Shown here one piece after another: positions 58,042 to 64,000 of a stretch of 64,000 nt of DNA. The stretch lies in NCBI RefSeq assembly GCF_032337135.1, contig NZ_JAVXZZ010000005.1, positions 1 to 64,000 of the forward strand. The letters are read 5' to 3'. The notes beneath the pieces are model-generated. The model was not told where the DNA came from, did no database searches, and saw nothing but the letters and a program-made list of their open reading frames with translations. How positions within the stretch are numbered: position 1 is the stretch's first letter; the number at the start of each line of letters is the position of its first letter. A program made the translations under genes and the position numbers. Origin of the DNA: Allorhodoferax sp032337135 (GTDB taxonomy: Bacteria; Pseudomonadota; Gammaproteobacteria; Burkholderiales; Burkholderiaceae_C).

Positions 58042-58477
58042 GGACAAGCCGGATCTTCCCGGCAAAAGCCCTCACTACTGCCTGCTGGTTGAAAGCTACG
58101 AACACGAAGGCAAGACCTTCCTGATCGTGGCCTATGGGACATCCAAGCTCGATGCTGCGCTCCAACGCGCCCATCCTGTGCTGGACATCCCGACCAACCT
58201 GCTCAGCGGTAGCGCCATCGACGCGAACCAAGGGGTCATCCACATCCTGTGCGACCACCTGGCCATCATTCCGTTCGATAGCAAATGGGTGTACATGAAC
58301 TTCAGTGCACGCCTGGGCGTTTTCAAGCCCGAACACGCGATGCAGCCTGCCCGACGAAACTTGCGTGAGCGTTTCGAAAGAGCCGAGCCTGTCATCCGTG
58401 CTGCTGCGATCAGTCTGTTGCGTGAGTTCCTTGCCACGCGCAAGGTAGGGCTCAAACCCGGCGCACGACTTCGCTGA
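57983..58477 (+). CDS. PemK/MazF-like protein, 164 aa
   Basis: LVRGALLKCLFPFEDKPDLP, then HYCLLVESYEHEGKTFLIVA and YGTSK have the pattern of PemK/MazF-fold proteins (RG-x-x-x...P...H..LV). It is longer than MazF (about 110), with a helical C-terminal extension (about 120-164). ATG after ACAAGGAAGCTCCA. A toxin role is inference. Confidence 0.6.
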   Translation: MTTQPQLVRGALLKCLFPFEDKPDLPGKSPHYCLLVESYEHEGKTFLIVAYGTSKLDAALQRAHPVLDIPTNLLSGSAIDANQGVIHILCDHLAIIPFDSKWVYMNFSARLGVFKPEHAMQPARRNLRERFERAEPVIRAAAISLLREFLATRKVGLKPGARLR

Positions 58478-58483
58478 CCACTA

Positions 58484-58505
58484 CAACCCGCCTCGCGCGG
58501 GTTTT
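58484..58505 (+). terminator. Weak hairpin terminator
   Basis: AACCCG / CGGGTT stem, four Ts. Confidence 0.5.
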
Positions 58506-58552
58506 CAATTGGGCTGCAGCTCAACCACAGGACCGAACTTCCGGTCCCCATA

Positions 58553-58592
58553 CAACCACTGCCTGGGGCAAACACATCGCCCCACAGGCATG
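58553..58592 (+). promoter_or_regulatory. Bipartite hairpin element
   Basis: CAACCACTGCCTG-GGGC, loop AAACACATC, GCCC-CACAGGCA: inner GGGC/GCCC and outer TGCCTG/CAGGCA, a clear compensatory change. A partial leader-like hairpin GGACCG/CGGTCC with CCATAC precedes it (58530-58552). Confidence 0.8.
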
Positions 58593-58629
58593 TGATCATT
58601 TGCCTCGGGCTTCAACACGGAGTCCTTCC

Positions 58630-58971
58630 ATGAGCAGAACATGGATTACCCCCACCGAGAAGATCGCGCACTTGTCCAAATGCGACGGCCACCTCTACCT
58701 TGAGTTCACGCAGCATGGGGTTCCCATGACCTATGTGGCACCCGAGAAAACGGAGGAGCTGTCGCCCCAACTTCTGGAACAACAACTGCGCGAATTCGAA
58801 CTGGCATGCCGCGCCGCCTCACTGGTGCTGAACGAGCAACAAACCGCCCATATGGTCGGTCTACTCAACCAAGCAGCGAAGGCCCATGAATACCGCATGG
58901 AGACGTACCGTCGTCGCGCAAACCAACTGGCGACGGAGGACATGTTCCGGAAAGCGAGTCAGGCATGCTGA
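58630..58971 (+). CDS. Hypothetical protein, 113 aa
   Basis: ATG after CACGGAGTCCTTCC. Mostly helical after a beta start (HLYLEFTQHGVPMTYV). Overlaps the next gene by 7 nt. Unknown. Confidence 0.72.
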   Translation: MSRTWITPTEKIAHLSKCDGHLYLEFTQHGVPMTYVAPEKTEELSPQLLEQQLREFELACRAASLVLNEQQTAHMVGLLNQAAKAHEYRMETYRRRANQLATEDMFRKASQAC

Positions 58972-59384
58972 ATGAACACGACCTTCTTGGAGCGCTCGAT
59001 CATCCAGCCTACCACCAGCAGATCAAGCTGCGCTGGTACAACGGCCGGATCAACGTCTTCCAGGCGGTGACGCCGACCGATGCCGCCAAGGTGTTGCGTC
59101 GGCTGAAACCGACATGGACCAAAGACGAACACGCGTCGTTGGCACAGCAGCATGCAGATGCCGCTGACCAGCATGAGCGTGCCTGGAGCCAACTGGTTGA
59201 CCAGGCTGCCATCGAAACGTTCGGGCGCCCCTACCACATTACCGACTACCGCATCTCCGGCATCGCCTGTGATGAGTTCTCGGAGCCAATGAAGCAGGCC
59301 TTGCGTTTCGCCGCCCACGCGCGGACGTACCATCGCCAGCTGAGCGGCGCGCACGCCTGCGCTTCAGGCCAGCGCCGTCGCTGA
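58965..59384 (+). CDS. Hypothetical protein, 139 aa
   Basis: ATG in the overlap GCATGCTGA. Helical, His-rich middle (AQQHADAADQHERAW). Unknown. Confidence 0.7.
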   Translation: MLNEHDLLGALDHPAYHQQIKLRWYNGRINVFQAVTPTDAAKVLRRLKPTWTKDEHASLAQQHADAADQHERAWSQLVDQAAIETFGRPYHITDYRISGIACDEFSEPMKQALRFAAHARTYHRQLSGAHACASGQRRR

Positions 59385-59406
59385 ATTGCGATAGCGACAC
59401 ATCAAC

Positions 59407-59447
59407 TTCAACCCGAATGGGCACCTCTGCCCACTGGGGGATGTGCC
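59407..59447 (+). promoter_or_regulatory. Bipartite hairpin element
   Basis: TCAACCC-GAAT-GGGCA, loop CCTC, TGCCC-ACT-GGGG: inner GGGCA/TGCCC, outer CCC/GGG. Confidence 0.82.
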
Positions 59448-59468
59448 CCTCTCTCCCCAAGGACCAAC

Positions 59469-60272
59469 ATGAACAACAAAATCCACCCAGGCCTGGGCGT
59501 GAAGACGCTCCAAGGCGAACTGGACACGGATGACCACGGCGCCGAGCGGCACACGCCGCCTGGCACCTGGGGCCACATCCAAGCCCACAACCATGGCGAC
59601 CATTGGGACATCACGTTCTCCAACGGCGCATGGGTGGTGGTGACTGAGGCTGAACTGGCCGACACCACCCAGTACGTGCTGCGCCAGCCCCAAACGCTGG
59701 AAGAGTGCGCGCTGGCGCTGCAGTACGGCAACGACGTACTGCAGCTGACGATCCTCGACGATTGGATGATGCCGTTCACCCAGGAAGTCGCCGGCAACCC
59801 GCAGCAGGTGCTTTCGCTCATTCGTGAACTGAACGACACCAAGCAGCAACTGCAATCCCTGCAGGCCGCCACCGATGGCAGCGCCCAACCCGTAGAGGGC
59901 TCGGCGAATGCGTCGATGGCGCCTGCGCAGGGCAAGGCCAAGGTCAAGACCGACATGGTGTTTGCAGACCAGCCCGGCGAACACGGCATGCTGTGGGTCA
60001 ACCTCTGCCTACTGGAAAACGAACTCGCCAAGCTGCTTGCTGCATCACCAGAAGGAACCCGAGCCATCAATGGGCACGAGGTCTGGTTCCTGAAGGAAGT
60101 CGATGGCGAACTCGTTCTGATGCACGGCATGCTCGATGGCGACGAGCCCAAGGAAATCACCTCCCGATTCGATTTCGATCTGGAGTGGGTGGACTATGGC
60201 GTTGACGAGCTGCAGGCCTACAACCGGGCGCTATCGGAGACGATCACGCATTTTGCCCCTCAGCCATGCTGA
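59469..60272 (+). CDS. Hypothetical protein, 267 aa
   Basis: ATG after CAAGGACCAAC. Beta-rich N-terminal domain (about 1-80) and a second domain after a helical linker (about 115-165). Acidic C-terminal end. Unknown. Overlaps the Lar-like gene by 7 nt. Confidence 0.75.
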   Translation: MNNKIHPGLGVKTLQGELDTDDHGAERHTPPGTWGHIQAHNHGDHWDITFSNGAWVVVTEAELADTTQYVLRQPQTLEECALALQYGNDVLQLTILDDWMMPFTQEVAGNPQQVLSLIRELNDTKQQLQSLQAATDGSAQPVEGSANASMAPAQGKAKVKTDMVFADQPGEHGMLWVNLCLLENELAKLLAASPEGTRAINGHEVWFLKEVDGELVLMHGMLDGDEPKEITSRFDFDLEWVDYGVDELQAYNRALSETITHFAPQPC

Positions 60273-60514
60273 CCAAGGAGCAAGCCCACGCGATCGCGCA
60301 GCAGTTGAAGGAGTGCCCGTTCTGCGGCCTCAAGCCGACCCCACGAATCCATGGGGCAGGTGACAAGGCCGTCAACCCTTCGGCACGCTGCGTGACACCG
60401 GACTGCATGGGTGCAAAGATGCCGTCGATCAATCTGGACGTCCCCAATGATGTGCACGGGTGGAACACCCGCACACCCCCCAACGGAGCAGGCCACCGGC
60501 CTGAATCACAATGA
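60266..60514 (+). CDS. Lar-like restriction alleviation zinc protein
   Basis: 82 residues: LKECPFCGLKPTPRI, then CVTPDC, giving two cysteine pairs around a short beta sheet as in Lar-family proteins of phages and plasmids. Lar reduces type I restriction by favouring methylation. Next to a methylase-bearing element this fits a role in escape from host restriction. ATG in a CATGC overlap. Confidence 0.75.
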   Translation: MLTKEQAHAIAQQLKECPFCGLKPTPRIHGAGDKAVNPSARCVTPDCMGAKMPSINLDVPNDVHGWNTRTPPNGAGHRPESQ

Positions 60515-60795
60515 CCTACGACGAAGCCAAAAAGCAAGCCGACGGGCTCTGGACAAGCTGTCGCGCGACCGGCAAGAGCCTCAACGATTTTCTGGCGAAG
60601 CATCCCAAAGGCCCCATGGGGCTGACACCGGATGCGGTCAAAAAGTTGCCCGAGTACATCGAGCTCAAAGCGGCCTACGACCGGGCGGCCCAGGCACTGC
60701 GCGCGTTCAACACGGTCTACCCCAAGCGGTTTGCCAAGGAGATCCGTGCAGAGCGTCGAGCCAAAGCCGAATCGGCGGCAAGTGTTCCCGCCTGA
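60511..60795 (+). CDS. Hypothetical protein, 94 aa
   Basis: 4-nt overlap (ATGA) with the Lar-like gene. Starts MTYDEAKKQADGLWTSC; helical and basic at the end (RFAKEIRAERRAKAESA). Unknown. Confidence 0.72.
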   Translation: MTYDEAKKQADGLWTSCRATGKSLNDFLAKHPKGPMGLTPDAVKKLPEYIELKAAYDRAAQALRAFNTVYPKRFAKEIRAERRAKAESAASVPA

Positions 60796-60813
60796 GACCT
60801 CCCACCACCCCAA

Positions 60814-60843
60814 GGCTCCCCATTCGGGGAGCTTTTTTTTTTG
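60814..60843 (+). terminator. Rho-independent terminator
   Basis: Stem GCTCCCC / CGGGGAGC with a 3-nt loop and ten Ts. Confidence 0.92.
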
Positions 60844-60847
60844 CCTG

Positions 60848-60924
60848 TTTACTGCCCGTGGGGGGCTGGCTACAATCAAGGCTCTTTCGGGTGCAATGCC
60901 CACTCCCCATTGGGGAACTCATAT
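60848..60924 (+). promoter_or_regulatory. Promoter and 5-prime leader, copy L12
   Basis: -35 TTTACT (60848-60853), 17 nt, -10 TACAAT (60871-60876), then GGCTCTTTC, hairpin GGGT-GCAAT-GCCC, hairpin TCCCC-ATT-GGGGA and AACTCATAT. Confidence 0.88.
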
Positions 60925-60955
60925 TTTTCCGGTCGCGCTTTTAGCCGACCATTCA

Positions 60956-60996
60956 CCAACTGCCCAGGGCGACATGCTTGCCCTTGCGGCCAGTAG
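60956..60996 (+). promoter_or_regulatory. Bipartite hairpin element
   Basis: CAACTGCCC-A-GGGC, loop GACATGCTT, GCCC-TTGC-GGCCAG; inner GGGC/GCCC, outer CTG.CC/GG.CAG. Confidence 0.72.
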
Positions 60997-61040
60997 TCTG
61001 ACTTGGGCCTTTTTCTTCAATGCAAGGACCTCGTACAGTC

Positions 61041-61421
61041 ATGAAATCGCTGTTCAAAACGCCTTTTGGCACCTACGCTTTTCACTTCAACGGGACACCC
61101 ATCACCGGGTTCCTCAACAGTGAAAACACCACGCAGCAGTACAACCCGAACGACCACGCGTCTGCCAAGATTCCCGAAAGCTACGGCTTTACGGTGGTAG
61201 ACACAGGGGGGCAGTGCACCGCCTGGCACCAACCGTTCGACCTCGACGGTCGCCAGGTCTACATGCGCATCACCGATATGGATGGTCTGACCCATGCCAT
61301 CGAGCCCACGGAGCGTGTACTGGTTGGCGTGTATGACCAAGACGGGCAGGAAATCGCCGGATGGGACCAGGTCAACTGGCCGCTTGACGAGCAAAACCCG
61401 CCGCGCATCTGCCACTTCTAA
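61041..61421 (+). CDS. Hypothetical protein, 126 aa
   Basis: ATG 61041, 20 nt after an AAGGACC; an ATG at 61020 is possible. Beta-rich. First gene of the unit that ends with the DpdA-like enzyme. Unknown. Confidence 0.7.
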   Translation: MKSLFKTPFGTYAFHFNGTPITGFLNSENTTQQYNPNDHASAKIPESYGFTVVDTGGQCTAWHQPFDLDGRQVYMRITDMDGLTHAIEPTERVLVGVYDQDGQEIAGWDQVNWPLDEQNPPRICHF

Positions 61422-61440
61422 GCGACCCAGTCGCATTCTC

Positions 61441-61490
61441 TCAACCGCCCTGGGCGCAACGTCCTGAGCGGACGCGCGCCTTGGGCCTCT
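61441..61490 (+). promoter_or_regulatory. Bipartite hairpin element with extra arm
   Basis: CAACCGCCC-T-GGGCGC, inserted hairpin GTCC-TGAGC-GGAC, GCGC(GC)C-TT-GGGC. The inner stem is kept around an added small hairpin. Confidence 0.75.
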
Positions 61491-61506
61491 TCTTTTTGAA
61501 AGCCCT

Positions 61507-62166
61507 ATGAAAGCAACAAACCCAAACCCCTGGCGTGTCATGACACGCATGGGGGCGTCTGCACAAGACTGCTGGCACACGGACGGAGATCAGGCCGCGA
61601 CTTTTGCCAGTGAAGTGCTTGCATGCACCGCAGTCATTGACCATGTCGCCCGAAGCGCACGGGCCGTTGCCAAAGGCATGATGGCCGATGCGCCAGGTCT
61701 ACAGGACTTCTATCTGGCACACGAAGACGGTACGGAGATCGAGGTGCTTTCCCCTGCGATGCCACACGCATCCTTCAAGGAATACACGTACTTCAATGCC
61801 GCTGGTGGAACCACGCGCGTATCTGCGTCTATCACTGCCACTCTCTACAAGGCGTTCCATGACGACGAAATAGGCTGGGTGTTCCATGGCTACCCAGTTA
61901 GTGCACAGGAGCAAGCCTTACTGCGCGAAGGCACCAACCAAGCTGCCGTGCTGTTACTCACTGAGCATGCTCTGCTGCAAAACGACGCCGGCGCACTGGT
62001 GTTGCAACTTGCACAAGCAGCGCAAGTCATCACAACACCTGACGGATTCACGTTCAAGCGAAGCGGCAAGGGGTGGAGCGATGGCGACATCACGGTAAAC
62101 ATCGATCTGGCAGAGTTGCAAGCCTTGGGGGCGGAAATCGACTTGCTGCAAGGGGAAGTACGGTGA
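61507..62166 (+). CDS. Hypothetical protein, 219 aa, DpdA-like neighbour
   Basis: ATG after TTGAAAGCCCT. Helical first half, then mixed. The stop overlaps the GTG start of the DpdA-like gene (GTGA), so the two are translationally coupled and may work together. No family recognised. Confidence 0.7.
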   Translation: MKATNPNPWRVMTRMGASAQDCWHTDGDQAATFASEVLACTAVIDHVARSARAVAKGMMADAPGLQDFYLAHEDGTEIEVLSPAMPHASFKEYTYFNAAGGTTRVSASITATLYKAFHDDEIGWVFHGYPVSAQEQALLREGTNQAAVLLLTEHALLQNDAGALVLQLAQAAQVITTPDGFTFKRSGKGWSDGDITVNIDLAELQALGAEIDLLQGEVR

Positions 62167-63149
62167 ACGCCGTCGTCGCAGCACATGCCCATAGGTCAAT
62201 GCCGATCGGGCAGAGCAACGCAAGTCTTGCCGACGGCATGGTGATGCGTGCTGGCATTCCACAATCCGGGGGACGCCTGACGTTTCACGCCTTTGACGAA
62301 GGCTATCCGGTGATGGTCTCTGCCAGTGCATTCTGGAATCCGTCCAAGGGGTGTTTCCGCATCCCGGAGGCAACCAATTTGTACGAGCTCGACCTGGCAC
62401 TGGATTCGGCCGGATTCACCGCCATGAAGCTTTGGAAGGAGAAGGGCTCGACCAATGGCATCGGCAACGTGTTCCCGTGGTCGTTCAGTCAGTACATCGA
62501 ATTGGCCTGTTCAGTAGGTGCCAATTGGTGGTCCCAGCCCGACCTGTGCTGTGAGCCCGAGATAGCCTGCAGTCAGGAAGAGATTGACTACCGCGTCAAT
62601 GCCACAGCAACCCTGCTTGAAGGGGCGTTGCGCGTGGTTTACCACTGGCAAAACGAGTTGGCCAAGACGTGTTCACCTTCGGTGGTTGGCAACATGATTC
62701 GCCCGCCCGTTCCTATCATCCAAGGATGGAGCGTATCGGACTACCAGCGCAGTCTGGATCTGCTCATGCAGGTTTGGAGCCGCTGGGAGCCTTGGCTTGC
62801 AACGCCGAAGCTCATCGGAATTGGCTCGGTATGCCGGCGCAGCCTCAAACATCCCACCCATGGACTGCACGCGATCCTGGCCGGTCTGGAAGGCCAGTTA
62901 CCAACTGGTTCACGGCTTCATCTTTTCGGGGTGAAGGGTTCATGCCTGTCGGAGTTGAAGATGCTTGACTGGGTGGCCAGCGCAGATTCAATGGCTTACG
63001 ACTTTGGCGCGCGGGTCCAAGCCCACCGGGGCGGGTTTTCGAACTCGGTGCAACTGCGTACCCAAGCGATGACGCGATGGATGCAAACGGCGGCCGACAA
63101 GTTGTTGCCCGCAGCGGGTGATCAATTCCGGCTCCCAATGTTCAACTGA
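62163..63149 (+). CDS. DpdA-like DNA/tRNA-guanine transglycosylase paralogue
   Basis: 328 residues from GTG 62163 (overlap with the previous stop); ATG 62199 is a possible later start. Family motifs in order: ALDSAGFTAM (first catalytic Asp81), PVPIIQGWS (183-190), LIGIGSVCRRS (217-227), LHLFGVKG (252-259) and SADSMAYDFGAR (273-284) with the second Asp. These match the TIM-barrel TGT superfamily in the form seen in DpdA proteins, which exchange guanine in DNA for a 7-deazaguanine. No preQ0 synthesis genes (queC-F) and no dpdB/C lie nearby, so base supply must come from the host. A tRNA substrate is not excluded. Confidence 0.8.
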   Translation: MNAVVAAHAHRSMPIGQSNASLADGMVMRAGIPQSGGRLTFHAFDEGYPVMVSASAFWNPSKGCFRIPEATNLYELDLALDSAGFTAMKLWKEKGSTNGIGNVFPWSFSQYIELACSVGANWWSQPDLCCEPEIACSQEEIDYRVNATATLLEGALRVVYHWQNELAKTCSPSVVGNMIRPPVPIIQGWSVSDYQRSLDLLMQVWSRWEPWLATPKLIGIGSVCRRSLKHPTHGLHAILAGLEGQLPTGSRLHLFGVKGSCLSELKMLDWVASADSMAYDFGARVQAHRGGFSNSVQLRTQAMTRWMQTAADKLLPAAGDQFRLPMFN

Positions 63150-63172
63150 ACCAGTAGGTTCGACATCAAACG

Positions 63173-63212
63173 CAAAAGCCACCATTCCCTGCAAGGGGAG
63201 CGGTGGCTTTTC
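63173..63212 (+). terminator. Rho-independent terminator
   Basis: Stem AAAAGCCACC / GGTGGCTTTT with an inner CCCTGCAAGGG stem. Confidence 0.88.
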
Positions 63213-63248
63213 GCATTTCTTGGCTTTGCGGAAACGCGTCTATGCCAC

Positions 63249-63324
63249 TGGTCAGCAGAACGTGGCGTCGCTACAATGAAGCTTCTTTCGGGCGCAATGC
63301 CCAATCCCCATAGGGGAACTCATA
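63249..63324 (+). promoter_or_regulatory. Promoter and 5-prime leader, copy L13
   Basis: -35 TGGTCA (63249-63254), 17 nt, -10 TACAAT (63272-63277), then GCTTCTTTC, hairpin GGGC-GCAAT-GCCC, hairpin TCCCC-ATA-GGGGA and AACTCATAT. Almost identical to L1 58 kb away. Confidence 0.88.
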
Positions 63325-63355
63325 TTTTTCGGTCGAGCGCTAGCCGACCATTCAC

Positions 63356-63394
63356 CAACTGCCCAGGGCGAAACAGTCGCCCGCCGGGCCTGTT
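63356..63394 (+). promoter_or_regulatory. Bipartite hairpin element
   Basis: CAACTGCCC-A-GGGCGA, loop AACAG, TCGCCC-GCC-GGGC: inner GGGCGA/TCGCCC, outer GCCC/GGGC. Clean copy. Confidence 0.85.
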
Positions 63395-63429
63395 TCATTC
63401 CTTGGGCTTCTTCCAACAGGAGAACCAAG

Positions 63430-63555
63430 ATGTTTCAACGTCTAATTCGCAAGGTGTTCGCCACCCACTGCCAAGAATGTCACGAAGTGGCAGTTCCTTT
63501 GTGGCGGCCAACATGCGCGTTCTGTGACCATGGAGAAGGGCGCATTCAGCAATGA
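63430..63555 (+). CDS. Small zinc-ribbon protein, 41 aa
   Basis: ATG after CAGGAGAACCAAG. Two C-x2-C pairs (CQEC, CAFC) 17 residues apart in a 41-residue protein, a complete small zinc ribbon. Stop overlaps the next ATG (AATGA). Unknown target. Confidence 0.7.
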   Translation: MFQRLIRKVFATHCQECHEVAVPLWRPTCAFCDHGEGRIQQ

Positions 63556-63848
63556 TTCCCCGTATTCAACAGTCCAGAGAGCCGATGCCGGACTGCGCAC
63601 ACATCGGGGAACTTCCCGGCGTCTATCTAAGACCTGAACGGCATTCCGCAGTTCAGTTCCCCTCCATGTTGCTCAGCCAGCGGTGTTTGCACCAGGCGGC
63701 AAACGCATTGGAGGCCGCACTGAGCCAGCTATACGCCAAACACAGCATCGCAAGTGTTGATTGGTATATCGAGCGCAGCCTTGGGCTCGATGTGCAGGGC
63801 CGAATCGCCTGGTGCAACCAGGACATCACGGACGCCGTAGTCCCATAA
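63552..63848 (+). CDS. Hypothetical protein, 98 aa
   Basis: 4-nt overlap with the zinc-ribbon gene. Helical middle (LLSQRCLHQAANALEAALSQ). Unknown. Confidence 0.7.
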   Translation: MIPRIQQSREPMPDCAHIGELPGVYLRPERHSAVQFPSMLLSQRCLHQAANALEAALSQLYAKHSIASVDWYIERSLGLDVQGRIAWCNQDITDAVVP

Positions 63849-63851
63849 CCA

Positions 63852-63890
63852 TCAACCCATGAGGGGCCACGCTGCCCTCTGGGCAGGGCT
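63852..63890 (+). promoter_or_regulatory. Bipartite hairpin element
   Basis: TCAACCC-ATGA-GGGGC, loop CACGCT, GCCCTCT-GGG: inner GGGGC/GCCCT, outer CCC/GGG. It predicts a gene start just downstream. Confidence 0.78.
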
Positions 63891-63913
63891 CTTCGAACTA
63901 TGAAAGCACTGAA

Positions 63914-64000
63914 ATGGAATCAATCCAAGAAACACCTCGCCGCATTGAAAGTGGCATGAAATCGCGCTGCCCGCAGCGTGGTCAAGTTGAACGTTTGTAC
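63914..64000 (+). CDS. Possible gene start, cut by the window end
   Basis: Open frame from ATG 63914 to the window end (29 codons, MESIQETPRRIESGMKSRCP). An alternative ATG at 63900 gives only 19 codons. Position after a bipartite hairpin supports a gene, but coding cannot be judged. Confidence 0.4.
   Translation, partial: MESIQETPRRIESGMKSRCPQRGQVERLY

Noticed and set aside
4563..63890. Repeated hairpins as insertion-sequence ends, REP or MITE copies
   Set aside because: Stems covary rather than repeat, all copies have fixed orientation relative to the downstream gene and no flanking duplications are visible.
1..64000. tRNA, rRNA, rep, parA/B and conjugation genes
   Set aside because: Looked for; none recognised. 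Replicon identity therefore stays open.

Overview
The window looks like part of a large plasmid or integrative element of a betaproteobacterium, most likely of the Burkholderiales. The grounds are high GC, codon use and protein flavour. No rRNA, tRNA or chromosomal housekeeping operon is present, and no rep, par or conjugation module was recognised, so the replicon type is inference. Coding is dense and mostly made of small to mid-sized proteins without a recognisable family.

Layout. 0-1.5 kb: an unknown protein, an Hfq-like RNA chaperone and a possible PBECR-type nuclease. 1.5-3.8 kb: a compact single-effector type V CRISPR system on the minus strand (a roughly 592-residue Cas12m-like protein, then two perfect 35-bp repeats, one degenerate repeat and two 30-bp spacers). 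3.9-7.7 kb: a RadC-like JAMM protein, an AbiE-like regulator/nucleotidyltransferase pair and an unknown protein. 7.9-11 kb: a minus-strand envelope operon (lipoprotein, glycine-zipper protein, zinc protein, membrane M41-type peptidase). 11-16.7 kb: a candidate sRNA, unknown proteins, a CoiA-like nuclease and a DUF4268 protein. 17-22.7 kb: unknown proteins and an orphan DndC-like sulfurtransferase-type enzyme. 22.8-35.5 kb: a region of different character that begins with an integrase remnant and a MazEF-like pair and continues as a long run of short co-directional genes. 35.6-40 kb: a SprT-like protease and a bactofilin cluster. 40-43 kb: a secreted nuclease operon. 43.6-46.1 kb: a B12-dependent ribonucleotide reductase. 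46-64 kb: many short operons, including a C5 DNA methyltransferase, a GNAT enzyme, a LexA-box gene, a PemK-like gene, a Lar-like zinc protein and a DpdA-like DNA 7-deazaguanine transglycosylase.

Two repeated RNA designs tie the backbone together. Fourteen transcription units start with a -35/-10 promoter (spacer 17-18 nt in most copies) followed at once by a leader: CTCTTTC, one or two hairpins whose stems change sequence but keep pairing, then ACTCATA. About twenty start codons are preceded, usually 20-60 nt upstream, by a second element, a bipartite hairpin (outer CCC/GGG, small internal loop, variable inner stem) with clear compensatory changes. Neither element is seen in the 22.8-35.5 kb block, which supports a separate origin for that block. 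A plasmid-encoded Hfq-like protein and a candidate sRNA make an RNA-based control layer plausible, but this link is inference.

Taken together the window codes for DNA modification (C5 methylase, DndC-like, DpdA-like), restriction evasion (Lar-like), nucleotide supply (NrdJ), toxin-antitoxin or abortive-infection pairs (AbiE-like, MazEF-like, PemK-like) and a miniature CRISPR effector whose RuvC site seems to lack the catalytic glutamate.
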